From: CAYMAZ01 sp964428185
GTDB taxonomy: Bacteria; Bacteroidota; Bacteroidia; Bacteroidales; DTU049
Reading direction: 5' to 3'
Length of the DNA: 49,801 nucleotides
Assembly (NCBI GenBank): GCA_964428185.1
Contig: CAYRXH010000010.1
Span: 1-49,801, forward strand
Positions within the stretch are counted from its first letter, which is position 1; each line of letters opens with the position of its first letter. The notes beneath the pieces are model-generated. The model was not told the origin of the DNA, made no database searches, and worked only from the letters and a program-made list of their open reading frames with translations. Positions 25,532 through 35,860 of the stretch are shown piece after piece. A program made the translations under genes and the position numbers.

Positions 25532-26320
25532 TCATATCCTGATCCTGAAATGCTCTCTGGAGCCCCCTCTTCTGAAAAACAGCAATCCCAGATGAAAAAC
25601 ATCCACGGAAAAAGTCACCTCAGGCTTCGAAGAAAGCGTTTTCCATGCTTTCAACATATCATCTGACCAGTATATGTCATGTAAGACAAGTATTGAATGC
25701 TCACTCAAAGATGGTCTGATCATTTCATAATATCTGAAAAGAGATGTGCTTTTATGATCTCCGTCAATAAAAACCAGATCAACCTCAGCCGTTTTTTTCA
25801 ATAATCCGGGAAGCACATCATCAAACAAACCCTCATAAATTGTAATGTTCTGCAAGCCCAAGTTATTCACTGCCTGTTGTGCCAGTTGCACCATCACCGG
25901 ATTAGCTTCAATGCTTGCCACATGAGTATTCCTGTCTGCTGCAGCCATAAATAACGCACTCACTCCTGCTCCTGTTCCCAGTTCAATAATGTGTCTGGGT
26001 TTGAATTTTTTCACAAGATTATAAAGAATGTGTGTTTCTTTTCCTCTCATTGACAAGGACCGGGCACGTCTTCCCAGAGTCATGTTTTTTTTGTATTTAC
26101 TTCCGGCTCCAACATCATTCATTTGCACAGATTTCCTGTCAGAAAATATCTGTGCCCTCATGCTTTCAGCTAATCTGAACTCATTATCTGATTGGTTGTT
26201 AATGCGTTTGAGGAAAACTTCAGTACATAGTTTATAAACAAAGGGTGAATGAACATGAAAAACGGATCGTGCTTTTAACAAAAACCACAGATATCTGAAG
26301 AGTATCCTGACCCTGTTCAT
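25532..26320 (-). CDS. O-methyltransferase-like SAM-dependent methyltransferase
   Basis: This encodes 262 residues. The SAM-binding motif IIELGTGAGVSALFMAAAD lies at about residues 112-131, followed by VASIEANPVMVQLAQQA and the acidic VDLVFIDGDHKS, as in class I enzymes of the Methyltransf_24 group. The N-terminal 60 residues contain a hydrophobic segment (RYLWFLLKA) and FHVHSPFVYKL. This pattern is common in Bacteroidota proteins of unknown substrate. ATG 26320 shares a base with the tsaB stop (TGATG); a GTG three bases upstream would also fit. Translation is therefore coupled to tsaB. Confidence 0.87.
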   Translation of the reverse strand: MNRVRILFRYLWFLLKARSVFHVHSPFVYKLCTEVFLKRINNQSDNEFRLAESMRAQIFSDRKSVQMNDVGAGSKYKKNMTLGRRARSLSMRGKETHILYNLVKKFKPRHIIELGTGAGVSALFMAAADRNTHVASIEANPVMVQLAQQAVNNLGLQNITIYEGLFDDVLPGLLKKTAEVDLVFIDGDHKSTSLFRYYEMIRPSLSEHSILVLHDIYWSDDMLKAWKTLSSKPEVTFSVDVFHLGLLFFRRGGSREHFRIRI

Positions 26321-27030
26321 CACTCAAGTCCCTTTACCCTGGGTTTCCCCGGAACAAATTCCTTAAAATAAAATGGCTCATAATAAGCAACATCTTCAAA
26401 ATCAGCAGCAGCAAACTTTGCATTGGCAAGACGAACCATGCCTGTTGCAGAATGTACATTGCTTTCAGAGAAAACCACCCGCGGATCATTCCCGAAAAGA
26501 GATTTGAGTTTTTCTGCACCATTGCCAGCCAATACAATTATATTATTTTTAGAAAGATAATCAAGAGAGTGACTATCAATAATTTCTGCCCGAACCGTTC
26601 GAATTTGATTGAGATCTGTATTATAATCTGCTGAATACACTTCCATTCGTCTTGCATCAATGACAGGCTTGAGAATAAGAGAATGTTTGGTCTCTTTGTT
26701 ATGCTGCAGCATTAATGAGGCCATTGACTGCAGGGTATTAATGGAGATTAGAGGAATATCAGCAGCATAGCAGATTCCCTTGGCAGCAGACACCCCTATT
26801 CTCAAACCGGTGTATGATCCGGGTCCTCCAGAAACGGCAACTGCATCCAGTGAATCAAATGTTAATCCAGCTGCAGCCATAACCTCCTCAATGATTAAAT
26901 GAAGACGGGCCGAATGATTGTTGATCCCCAAATCTTCCTTAAGAGCGATAATATCTCCGCCTCGTGCTATACAAACGCTGCATACACCTACTGACGTTTC
27001 TAAACAAAGTATATTTCCAAGGGCTTTCAT
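26320..27030 (-). CDS. tsaB: tRNA threonylcarbamoyladenosine biosynthesis protein TsaB
   Basis: TsaB is the ASKHA-fold partner of TsaD in the complex that places t6A at position 37 of ANN-decoding tRNAs. The protein has 236 residues. ILCLETSVGVCSVCIA is the first phosphate-loop segment, and AVAVSGGPGSYTGLRIG, at about residues 64-80, is the family hallmark. The C-terminus YEPFYFKEFVPGKPR is the typical TsaB ending. It lies between the exporter adaptor gene (77 bases upstream) and the methyltransferase gene (overlapping), so an essential tRNA-modification gene is placed inside a probable export operon. Confidence 0.95.
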   Translation of the reverse strand: MKALGNILCLETSVGVCSVCIARGGDIIALKEDLGINNHSARLHLIIEEVMAAAGLTFDSLDAVAVSGGPGSYTGLRIGVSAAKGICYAADIPLISINTLQSMASLMLQHNKETKHSLILKPVIDARRMEVYSADYNTDLNQIRTVRAEIIDSHSLDYLSKNNIIVLAGNGAEKLKSLFGNDPRVVFSESNVHSATGMVRLANAKFAAADFEDVAYYEPFYFKEFVPGKPRVKGLE

Positions 27031-27107
27031 ACTTTAATGCTTTGATAAACAAATTGATAATCCCCTTTGCAGCATCCAGCAGATAAGATAAACTGCTATG
27101 TTCTTAA

Positions 27108-28427
27108 TTAATTTTCAAATAATTTTGATTTATCAACTTTTTTCACCTTATCCCCATCTTTCAACTTTCGAGAAATTGCTGAATAGGGCGAGGCCACAAC
27201 TTCTTCACCTTTTTCAAGTCCTGTGAGTATCTCTATAAAATAACTGTCTTGGATGCCGGTTTTTACAATACGCATTGATACCTTTCCATCTTTATAAACA
27301 AATACAACTTCAATCATCTTACTCTCTTCAGAAGTAACAGATTCATAAGACTTTACAGTATCTTCTCTGGTAGTTACTGCTTGAATTGGCACTGAAAGCA
27401 CACTGAATACACGCTTTGTTATAATATCAACAGAAGCAGACATTCCGGGACGGAAAGGATATTTGTAAAGTTTCGTTGTGTCAATAAGATCATAATATGA
27501 CTCAGGCAGAATTCTAATCCGCACATCATAATTTGTAACCTGATCAGTTGAAGCTGTGAGCTGTGTTCCGGAAGAAGTATTTGAAATTCGGGTCACAACC
27601 CCTTTAAATGTTCTGTAATAATACGCATCCACTTCAATATTAACAGTATCTCCAAAATTCACTCGAATAATGTCATTCTCATTAATACTGACCTGAACTT
27701 CCATTTCATTCAGATCAGCTATTCTCATAATTTCTGTTCCGGCAGAAAACTGTGAGGCACCTGCTACTCTTTCACCAGCCTCGACAGAAATCTGATAGAC
27801 AGTTCCATCCATGGGGGCAAAAATTGTAGTTCTGGTGAGATTATTCCGAGCTTCGTTCAATGTTGCTTCGGTACTTTTCACACTGTATTCTGCAGCTTTC
27901 ACGGTCTGTTCACCGGCTTCCACTTCAGCCTTTGCAACTTCCCAAGAAGCTTTTGCATTATCAAACTCAGCCTTGGAAACCAGTCCCTGCTCATATAAAC
28001 TTTTTGTTCTGTTGTAAACCGCCTCAGCATTAATCAGTTGCGCCTTCACCTGAGCCAAACGGGCCTTTGCATTAGCAAGATTTGCCTTCTGTCCGTCATA
28101 GGATGCCTTAATCTGTTCATAGTTTGACTGATAGGTATCAGGCTTTATTCTGGCAAGTTTATCTCCCTGTTTTACAACATCACCCTCCTTTACAAATATT
28201 TCAATGACTTCTCCAGAAACATCTGGGGAGATTTTCACTTCAACTCTGGGTTGGATTTTGCCGCTTGCTGAAACATATTCTGTAATATCTCGTTCTTCAA
28301 CCTTTTCAGTGGCTACCTGAACAGTTTCTTTTCCCCCAATAACACCTGTACGCCTTGCAATCAGTAGCAGAATAACCAGAACAACTGCTGCCCAAATAAG
28401 ATATTTTCTGAGTTTTTTATTTTTCAT
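27108..28427 (-). CDS. efflux periplasmic adaptor subunit (HlyD/MacA family)
   Basis: This encodes 439 residues. A basic N-terminus precedes one membrane helix (residues about 9-24), then the lipoyl half EVKISPDVSGEVIEIFVKEG, a long coiled-coil hairpin rich in alanine and glutamine (about residues 105-205), the second lipoyl half TTIFAPMDGTVYQI, and the beta-barrel and membrane-proximal domains. This is the membrane fusion protein of a tripartite exporter, bridging an inner-membrane transporter to TolC. It starts seven bases after the TolC gene ends. The MacB-type ATPase further along suggests an ABC pump rather than RND. Confidence 0.92.
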   Translation of the reverse strand: MKNKKLRKYLIWAAVVLVILLLIARRTGVIGGKETVQVATEKVEERDITEYVSASGKIQPRVEVKISPDVSGEVIEIFVKEGDVVKQGDKLARIKPDTYQSNYEQIKASYDGQKANLANAKARLAQVKAQLINAEAVYNRTKSLYEQGLVSKAEFDNAKASWEVAKAEVEAGEQTVKAAEYSVKSTEATLNEARNNLTRTTIFAPMDGTVYQISVEAGERVAGASQFSAGTEIMRIADLNEMEVQVSINENDIIRVNFGDTVNIEVDAYYYRTFKGVVTRISNTSSGTQLTASTDQVTNYDVRIRILPESYYDLIDTTKLYKYPFRPGMSASVDIITKRVFSVLSVPIQAVTTREDTVKSYESVTSEESKMIEVVFVYKDGKVSMRIVKTGIQDSYFIEILTGLEKGEEVVASPYSAISRKLKDGDKVKKVDKSKLFEN

Positions 28428-28434
28428 AATTCTG

Positions 28435-29868
28435 CTAAAATTTTATGTCATTTCCCAAATAGAAATCAAGAACCTTCATTTTGAACACAAACTCATACTT
28501 TGCCTGCAGAAGTTCGGACTCGGCCTGAATAAGATTGTTTTTGGCATCCTGGTATTCAATCAAAGTCAGATCATCAAGATCAAATCTTTGCTCGGCAACT
28601 CTGAACACCTCCAATGCAGCTTCAGTCTGCTTCATGGCAGAATGATATTTTTTATAGGCAGAAACTGCATCCAGATGTGCCTGATTAATTGTCTTGTTCA
28701 GATTCTGTATTGTTTGCTGATAATTGGTTTCAGCAACATAAACATTAATCTTACTTTTTTTCAAACTTGAATTATTTTGCAGAGAGCTGAATATCGGGAT
28801 AGATAAATTGAATCCTATTGTCCTGTTAAAATTCTGATCAATCTGGTCCATAAATGCAACAGGTTCATATAAATAATTGAAAACAGGCGCCAAGACATAA
28901 TCAGGTGTAACAGCAGTTGTTATTCCTATTGTATCCATCCCGGCATACTCAAACCCTGACAATTGCTGACTGGCTCCTGAATATCCGGTACCGAGCGACA
29001 CACCAAATGTGAGACTGGGACTAAAAGCTCCTTTTGCTATAGAATATGATTTCTGGGCACTTTGAACTTTCAGTTCTGCACTTTTTACAGAAGGTTGATG
29101 CCGTACCGCAAAATCATAAATGCTTTCAACATCAGGTGGAACATTCATTTCCACAATATCAACATGAGGAACAAGGATTGCAAAACCCTTGTGGGTTTCA
29201 AGATCAAGCAACTGTGTCATTGTCAGATATGCCATTTCAAGTTGTGTTTCAAGGCTTGTGAGTTGATATTCTTCAGCAGCTGCTTGTGCTTTAAGATTCA
29301 AAAGTGAAGTGTTGGCAACAGCCCCGGCATTAAGCATTTTCTGTGTTCTGTCAACCTGTTTCATTGTAAGAGCATACTGATTTCTAGCATTTTCGACCAT
29401 CTCCATAGAATAGAGTATCTGAAGATATGCGGTGGCAATTGTTAGTGCAATGTCATTTTTTATCATCTCCAGATCATATCGAGCCGCCTGAAGATCAAAC
29501 CTGCTCTTCTGAACTGAATGCAGCAACTGAAATCCATTATAAAGAGTAACATTGGCAGAAACGTAGAAATTGTTAGAACGAACCATATCAGTAGCAAACT
29601 GATTGGTGAACCTATCAATAGTCTGCCCATAGTTATATGAATGTGAAGCATAGCCTGAGACAGATGGGAGCATCATTCCCTTGCTCTGCATCAAATTGAC
29701 TTCAGACATTTCAAGATTATACTGTTGCAGTTTGATGGTCAGATTGTGATCATGAGCATAATTGATACATTCTTCAAGTGTCCACTGTTTGACCTGAGCC
29801 TGCAGTGAATACGAACACATCAATAAACTGCCTATAAAAATGAGAATGAAGCAAAATCTGCCGGTCAT
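28435..29868 (-). CDS. TolC family outer membrane channel
   Basis: This encodes 477 residues. A signal peptide (ILIFIGSLLMCSYSLQAQ) is followed by WTLEECINYAHDHNLTIKL, the standard opening of TolC proteins. Two similar halves of long helices with coiled-coil character follow, each with beta-strand insertions for the barrel (GYASHSYNYGQ and GVSLGTGYSG). The second half ends EQRFDLDDLTLIEYQDAKNN. It forms the outer membrane tunnel for the adjacent HlyD adaptor. A -7-type box TATTTTTG is at 29885-29892, 17 bases upstream, so this is the first gene of the export operon. Confidence 0.93.
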   Translation of the reverse strand: MTGRFCFILIFIGSLLMCSYSLQAQVKQWTLEECINYAHDHNLTIKLQQYNLEMSEVNLMQSKGMMLPSVSGYASHSYNYGQTIDRFTNQFATDMVRSNNFYVSANVTLYNGFQLLHSVQKSRFDLQAARYDLEMIKNDIALTIATAYLQILYSMEMVENARNQYALTMKQVDRTQKMLNAGAVANTSLLNLKAQAAAEEYQLTSLETQLEMAYLTMTQLLDLETHKGFAILVPHVDIVEMNVPPDVESIYDFAVRHQPSVKSAELKVQSAQKSYSIAKGAFSPSLTFGVSLGTGYSGASQQLSGFEYAGMDTIGITTAVTPDYVLAPVFNYLYEPVAFMDQIDQNFNRTIGFNLSIPIFSSLQNNSSLKKSKINVYVAETNYQQTIQNLNKTINQAHLDAVSAYKKYHSAMKQTEAALEVFRVAEQRFDLDDLTLIEYQDAKNNLIQAESELLQAKYEFVFKMKVLDFYLGNDIKF

Positions 29869-29944
29869 TTTATAAGAATTTTTACAAAAATAGAATTTTT
29901 TGCAGAGCAGTGGTTCAAATAATTATAAAATAGAGAAATCCCAA

Positions 29945-32900
29945 CTATTCTGTAATAATTATTTTTAATCTCAGATCCCTGACTTGTGTATGTAGTACAA
30001 AATAATACATACCCGGAGCAAGATCAGTAAGATCGATTCTTTGAACCGGTTGTGTATTGATCGGTGAAGCATTAATAATTTTACTTCCCGCAACTGACCA
30101 AACAGAATATGAGCTAATAACATTCAACAACTCTGAGGGCAAATCGATTATCAGATCAAATCTTCCGTTATTGGGATTAGGTGCCACATGAATATTTTCT
30201 TCAAGCTGCCATTCATCAATGTGGACACCATAAGGAAATTCATCAGACCAAGCTGAACATCCATTAGCAAAAGTAACCATGACAGTGTAAATGCCTTGAG
30301 CTACAATAGTTATTGATTGTGTAGTAGCACCAGGAATTGAACTTCCGTTCAGATACCATTGCCAGGACTCTCCGTCAACAGTTGTAAGGCTATTTCCAAC
30401 TTGAGTAATAACAACATCAGGGACAGAATCCATGATAAGGGTTACTTCATCAGAAAAACATGAATGGGCTTCAGATGTGAGGAAGGAAGAAAAAAGATGT
30501 CCAGCAGAGACACCTTTTATTCCGAAGAGTTGATCAATTCTCTCTGGTTGCATAACATTAACAACCGTTCCGTTTCCTGTCTGCCCTGAATTATTGAGTC
30601 CCCAAACCCAAACGGATCCGTCTGTCCGCACAGCAAATGAAGTGTAAAAACCACATTCTATCAGTTCTGCATTCTTTATTCCTGTATTTTGTTGCACAAG
30701 TAGTTCTGATACAAGGGGAATGCCCAATTGCCCATCTGCATTTGAGCCACAACTGAATACATATCCCTTATTATTGAGAAAAAGAGTATGACTTTTGCCG
30801 GCAGAAACACTGACTATATCACTGAGATAAGGATTCCTAACAGCTAAATCCGATGAAGAATAATTATTCAATCCGAGTTGCCCCTGCTGATTGCTTCCCC
30901 ACACCCATACACTTCCGTCATATCTGACAGCAATACTATGGAAAGCTCCGGCAGCTATGTATACAATGCTGTCTAACCCAACAACCTGCACAGGAGAATT
31001 GCTGGTGACCAGTGATCCGTCTCCCAGTTGTCCAAGATTATTTGCACCCCAGCTCCAAACTGTTCCATCACTTTTAAGGGCAAGAGTATGACTTTCACCA
31101 GCTGAAACTGAAACTACTCCATTGAGAGATACCACAGGCATGGGGAAATTGCTTGCGGCAAAATTTCCATATCCAAGTTGTCCACTGGTGTTTCTTCCCC
31201 ATGAAACCAAAGTACTGTCTGTTTTAATAGCAATCACATGATCATACCCGCAAATAACATTTGTAATATTAGATAATGATGCCACATTCAGGGGAATTGA
31301 AGACGGAGAATATGTTCCAACACCAAGATTTCCCCACTGATTATTGCCCCATGTCCACACATCTCCATTAATATCCAGAGCAGCCATAAAATCACGTCCT
31401 GAAGACATCTCAATGATTTCATCATCTGTCAGTGCCTGAACAACATCAAACGATGGCATGACAGTACCATCTCCAAATTGCCCAAACCCATTATTCCCAA
31501 CTGAATAAACACCACCCTGATCTCCTAGTGAAATGGTCAGGAAATAAGGTCCTCCTACATAAGCAATATACTGCTGAAGATTTGCAGCAGGAATTTGGTT
31601 TGAATTCAAATACCACTGATTTCCTGTTTCATGATCAGAAATAAGAGTGACTGAATCTCCTTCACAAAACTGAATATCAGGAATTACTGTTATCTGAGGC
31701 TGTTCAATCACAAAGAACCATATGACATTGGATTGCCCAACACAAGAGTTTGAGATATCCGTACCATTAACCCATGCATTCTGTCCGTTCAGAATTGTTC
31801 CGAGATTGAAGACTGATGTTGCTGAAGGGGGACCCAAAGACACCCCGTCAAGGAAAAACTCATAAAGATCTGCCCCTGTGGCTGTTAACACAATCTGATC
31901 TCCTTCACAGAATACATTATTCTGATCAGAAGAAACAAGTACAGTATTCACATAATTAACATTTGCAGTAAACACTGTATCTGACACAAGAAAACAAGCA
32001 TTGTTATATGCTGTCACTGTCACTGTCTGTCCATCTTCAAGATTTGAAATTTGAATAATTCCTATTGAATCAATACCACCATATTGCAATCCGTCAAGAT
32101 AAAACACATACGTCATAGCACCTGTTGCTGTGAATGTTACAGTATCTCCGAAACAAATTCCAAGAGGATCTAAATCTGTTGTAAAAACAATGTTAGGCAC
32201 CTGATTCACATTCACAGTTACCGGAGTTGTGGTTGCATTGGAGCAAATATTCTGATATCCAATGACAGAAATAACATCTCCATCACCCAGAAGGTTTGAT
32301 GAAAATACATTGGCAGACGAAGGTGTTCCCTGTGAAATTGAATTCACAAAAAACTCATAATCTGTAGCTCCGGAAGCTTCCACACTGATCTGGTCTCCTT
32401 CACAGACTGAAACGGGGGTCAATGCAGTCAGTCCAACATTAGGCAGATTAAACACAGTATATGTAAACGTCTGAGGAGCCTGTGCAGCACAGCCATTTGT
32501 AATACCATTAACAGTCACCGTTGCATTATTGAATAATGAAGATGTTTCAAAAACGGGATTCACTGATACTCCCTGTGAAAAGCCAGAAACAAAGAACTCA
32601 TACTCATCTGCACCAGATGCAGTAAATGAAAATGTATCACCAGCACAGAGTTGGGTTGAAGGATTATCCACAGAAAGACTGACAATAGGATAAGGGTTAA
32701 CATGAACAGTAAATATTTGTGAGGAAGCAGCATTACATCCTTGTGCTGATGTTCCTATTACAGTAACAGATTGTCCGTCAGAAAGTGAATTAGTAGTAAA
32801 AAAGGTCAGTAATGAAGACGGTCCTTGTGAAACACCATCAACAAAGAATTCATATTGCTGTGCACCTGACGCAGTGAATGTGACAAAATCTCCATCACAA

Positions 32901-35839
32901 ATCGTTGTATCGGGATCAGAACAGCTCAATTGAACAACAGGTAATGCATTCACAGTAATTGAAAATCCTGATGGCAGACAGGCTCCTGCAGTTCCTTCAA
33001 CGGTTACTGTCTGTCCATTACTTAAATTACCTGCAGAGAAAAAATTTACTGAACTCAAAGGTGTCACTGCAACTCCATCAACAAAAAACTGATAAATAGT
33101 ATCTCCTGAAGCAGTAAAAACGACTGTATCATTTTCACAAATTTCTGTAGATGAAGCATTTAAACTGATTATAGGCATCACCTGAAAACTAAGCATCTCA
33201 GGGGCCGTTCTGACACAACTTCCGATCTGTCCCTGCATAGTAACTGTTTGTCCATGGGTAAGAGAACCCGTTAAAAATGAATTAGATGTTGAAAATGGAC
33301 CCTGTGAAATTCCGTCAACAAAAAACTGATATTCATTTGCTCCGGAACCGAAAAATTCAACAATATCTCCATCACAAATCATCAAATCAATCTCACTTGT
33401 CGTTAAAACTGGTGATGGTGATGGATTAACTACAACATTGACAGGGTTGCTAACAGCATAACACCCCGATGCACTATAACCAACAACTGTAACAATATCA
33501 CCATTAATAAGCCCTGTAAGATTCATCTGATCATTGATTGAAGGTGGTCCCTGAGAAATCCCATTTACAAAATACTCATATAAAACACCTCCGGTTGCAG
33601 TTATTATAAGGCTATCACCCTGACACAAAACTGCAGGGTCCACTGAAGAAGTGATAAGAATTGATGGATTGGGGATCACTCTGACAAGATATTCCTGAAC
33701 AGAAGGAGCATAACAACCTGTGGAAGGATAATATCCAATTACAGAAATCAAAGATGAATCAGCTAGTGTGCTTGTAGTCAATGTATTTTGGCTTCCGGCA
33801 GGTCCGGTACTGATTCCATTGATGAAAAATTCATATTCAACAGCTCCACTTGCAGTAAAAATAACTTCATCTCCATCACATATGGTAGTGTCAGGCTCTG
33901 AACATGATAAAATTACAACAGGTAATGGATTCACAGTGAACACAAATTCTGAACTACTCTTGGCACATCCATTATAAATTGCTTCAACTCTGACAGTATC
34001 TGAATTTGACAAACTATCTGTAATATACACATTCACAGTATCAAATCCAAGATTTAAAGGGACATTATTCAGATAAAATGCAAATTGATTGGCCTGATTA
34101 CTTGAAGCAGAGAATGTAACACTGTCACCTTCACATATTGTAAGCCCCGGTTCACTCGCACTGAGAAGCACAGAATGATCAGTGATGTTCAATGTATCCC
34201 TGTACTCATCATTACATTGTGTAATCGTGTCAGTAGCTGTAAGTATAATCTCATAATCACCTTCATAATTAAAGGCATAAGAAAGATCAACGGAATTAGT
34301 ATCACTGATATCTGTAATTTCCCAGAAAAACTCCAGATTTGTCATTCCTCCACCCATTGAACTGGATGTATTGATAAAGGAGAGAGTATCATTAATACAT
34401 GTTGGATTAGGCATAGTAAATGATGCAGTTGCAGCTGCAGAGGGATCAAATGTCCATCCTGTATTGTTTACGTCATCAGACCCTAACATAGAATAGCCAC
34501 CCGGAGTGATTATCATATCTTTTATGCGAGTACTATATGTAGTATCAACAAGCCCGTTTGTTTTGACAAATGAGTATGTTTGACCGGATTCTGAAGATCT
34601 GAAATAGACAGGAAAAGGACAAGTCCCGTGAACAATCAGCGCACTGTCGATTGTCTGAGTTGAGCTCTTATCCACTCTGAACTGTATCCCCTGATTAATA
34701 GACAGAATCCTGAAAGTATTTGATCCTGTGATATTTAGATGATGACTGTTGCCGTCTAATGAGTCAATTACAGCGCTAAATTCCGCATCAAAATATGTTT
34801 GTCCTCCGCCATAGAAGGAGCCTCCAAGAAAGTAATTTCCAGGAAGCCGGAGCAATGAGCTGTCAACAGCAAGAACAAGTTTTGAATTATCTTGAAAATT
34901 TATTCCCACATAACAAACGACATCACTGTTCTCAATCTTAATTTCTTTCTGAGATACGGAAATACTTTCAAAGAAACCAAGCTGAATATTCTGTTTCTGT
35001 GAATCAAACACACCACTCATTACAAATAATCCAGCTAAAGTATCTGTATATAATGAGCTATTAAGAAATACAGTATCTGTCAATAAAACAGGGCTTGAAA
35101 ACAATTTCACCCTGAACAATGCGTCCTGAGGATTTAATGTGAAGTTTGATAATTCAGGAGTTAGAACTATCCCATTTGAAATTTCAAAAAATTCGACAGG
35201 ATCAGGCTGAAATCCATAACTAAAATCAGTTTGTCCGTTCAGTAGGAGAGCATTCCCGATAAATAAATTATGCTCCAGTATAACATGAACTTCCTCAGTA
35301 ATGAGGGTCGATGCATCAAATACCTTGCAAAAAGCATTTTTACTGATGAGCATGGTATCAGTGAGTGCACCAGAATAATACAAGGGATCAACAATCACTG
35401 TATCCATTATTCCCGGCAAACATGATGCAGGCAGTGAATTGACTGTCCAATTGGAAAGATCATTCCAGTTATGATTCAATCCAAGCCAGTAAAACACTGA
35501 CCCTGACAAAGTATCGGGAAATGTCCAACCTGAAACATCTCCGGTCCATATAGAAGATGATGCTTCGTAATATTTTCCGAAACTTGTATCTGCGATGATA
35601 TTCTTGAGGTAAACATCGGAAACATACAAAGTATCCCGTAGCAACTTGTTTAACACGGCGGGTGAATCATAACTGTTTGAAATGATTGAAACGCGTTCGT
35701 CGCATGTGCTGTTCACTAACAATGAATCCAACTGTGTATAGGATCCGCTTTCAAGATTTAATGTAACATTGGTCATTAATGCCAACAGCCCGAAAGAATT
35801 ATCTCCGTATATTTCAATTGAATTTGAAACACAGTACAA
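29945..35839 (-). CDS. giant T9SS surface protein with Ig-like repeats and an RCC1 propeller (3' part of a broken gene)
   Basis: This encodes 1964 residues with no signal peptide; the frame continues upstream past a TGA (35861-35863), so the true N-terminus lies in the separate fragment. From the N-terminus: a region with FYWLGLNHNWNDLSNW and a CxP segment; a PKD-like domain (about 475-560); ten tandem Ig-like repeats of about 82 residues (about 562-1385), each with C-x-GD, YEFFVDGxSQG and a second cysteine; seven RCC1 repeats with the WGxNxxGQLG pattern (about 1445-1785), enough for a closed propeller; one more Ig-like unit; and a T9SS sorting domain from about 1885 with APNPNNGRFDL and LAPGMYYFVLH. 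If exported it would be a surface adhesin-like protein. As it stands it probably cannot be secreted. Confidence 0.85.
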   Translation of the reverse strand: MYCVSNSIEIYGDNSFGLLALMTNVTLNLESGSYTQLDSLLVNSTCDERVSIISNSYDSPAVLNKLLRDTLYVSDVYLKNIIADTSFGKYYEASSSIWTGDVSGWTFPDTLSGSVFYWLGLNHNWNDLSNWTVNSLPASCLPGIMDTVIVDPLYYSGALTDTMLISKNAFCKVFDASTLITEEVHVILEHNLFIGNALLLNGQTDFSYGFQPDPVEFFEISNGIVLTPELSNFTLNPQDALFRVKLFSSPVLLTDTVFLNSSLYTDTLAGLFVMSGVFDSQKQNIQLGFFESISVSQKEIKIENSDVVCYVGINFQDNSKLVLAVDSSLLRLPGNYFLGGSFYGGGQTYFDAEFSAVIDSLDGNSHHLNITGSNTFRILSINQGIQFRVDKSSTQTIDSALIVHGTCPFPVYFRSSESGQTYSFVKTNGLVDTTYSTRIKDMIITPGGYSMLGSDDVNNTGWTFDPSAAATASFTMPNPTCINDTLSFINTSSSMGGGMTNLEFFWEITDISDTNSVDLSYAFNYEGDYEIILTATDTITQCNDEYRDTLNITDHSVLLSASEPGLTICEGDSVTFSASSNQANQFAFYLNNVPLNLGFDTVNVYITDSLSNSDTVRVEAIYNGCAKSSSEFVFTVNPLPVVILSCSEPDTTICDGDEVIFTASGAVEYEFFINGISTGPAGSQNTLTTSTLADSSLISVIGYYPSTGCYAPSVQEYLVRVIPNPSILITSSVDPAVLCQGDSLIITATGGVLYEYFVNGISQGPPSINDQMNLTGLINGDIVTVVGYSASGCYAVSNPVNVVVNPSPSPVLTTSEIDLMICDGDIVEFFGSGANEYQFFVDGISQGPFSTSNSFLTGSLTHGQTVTMQGQIGSCVRTAPEMLSFQVMPIISLNASSTEICENDTVVFTASGDTIYQFFVDGVAVTPLSSVNFFSAGNLSNGQTVTVEGTAGACLPSGFSITVNALPVVQLSCSDPDTTICDGDFVTFTASGAQQYEFFVDGVSQGPSSLLTFFTTNSLSDGQSVTVIGTSAQGCNAASSQIFTVHVNPYPIVSLSVDNPSTQLCAGDTFSFTASGADEYEFFVSGFSQGVSVNPVFETSSLFNNATVTVNGITNGCAAQAPQTFTYTVFNLPNVGLTALTPVSVCEGDQISVEASGATDYEFFVNSISQGTPSSANVFSSNLLGDGDVISVIGYQNICSNATTTPVTVNVNQVPNIVFTTDLDPLGICFGDTVTFTATGAMTYVFYLDGLQYGGIDSIGIIQISNLEDGQTVTVTAYNNACFLVSDTVFTANVNYVNTVLVSSDQNNVFCEGDQIVLTATGADLYEFFLDGVSLGPPSATSVFNLGTILNGQNAWVNGTDISNSCVGQSNVIWFFVIEQPQITVIPDIQFCEGDSVTLISDHETGNQWYLNSNQIPAANLQQYIAYVGGPYFLTISLGDQGGVYSVGNNGFGQFGDGTVMPSFDVVQALTDDEIIEMSSGRDFMAALDINGDVWTWGNNQWGNLGVGTYSPSSIPLNVASLSNITNVICGYDHVIAIKTDSTLVSWGRNTSGQLGYGNFAASNFPMPVVSLNGVVSVSAGESHTLALKSDGTVWSWGANNLGQLGDGSLVTSNSPVQVVGLDSIVYIAAGAFHSIAVRYDGSVWVWGSNQQGQLGLNNYSSSDLAVRNPYLSDIVSVSAGKSHTLFLNNKGYVFSCGSNADGQLGIPLVSELLVQQNTGIKNAELIECGFYTSFAVRTDGSVWVWGLNNSGQTGNGTVVNVMQPERIDQLFGIKGVSAGHLFSSFLTSEAHSCFSDEVTLIMDSVPDVVITQVGNSLTTVDGESWQWYLNGSSIPGATTQSITIVAQGIYTVMVTFANGCSAWSDEFPYGVHIDEWQLEENIHVAPNPNNGRFDLIIDLPSELLNVISSYSVWSVAGSKIINASPINTQPVQRIDLTDLAPGMYYFVLHTQVRDLRLKIIITE

Positions 35840-35860
35840 CTCTCCGTAATTTAAGTCCCC

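Noticed and set aside
31480..34160. Regular repeats resembling a CRISPR array or DNA tandem repeat
   Set aside because: The periodicity is about 246 bases, in frame, conserved only at protein level, and belongs to the Ig-like repeats.
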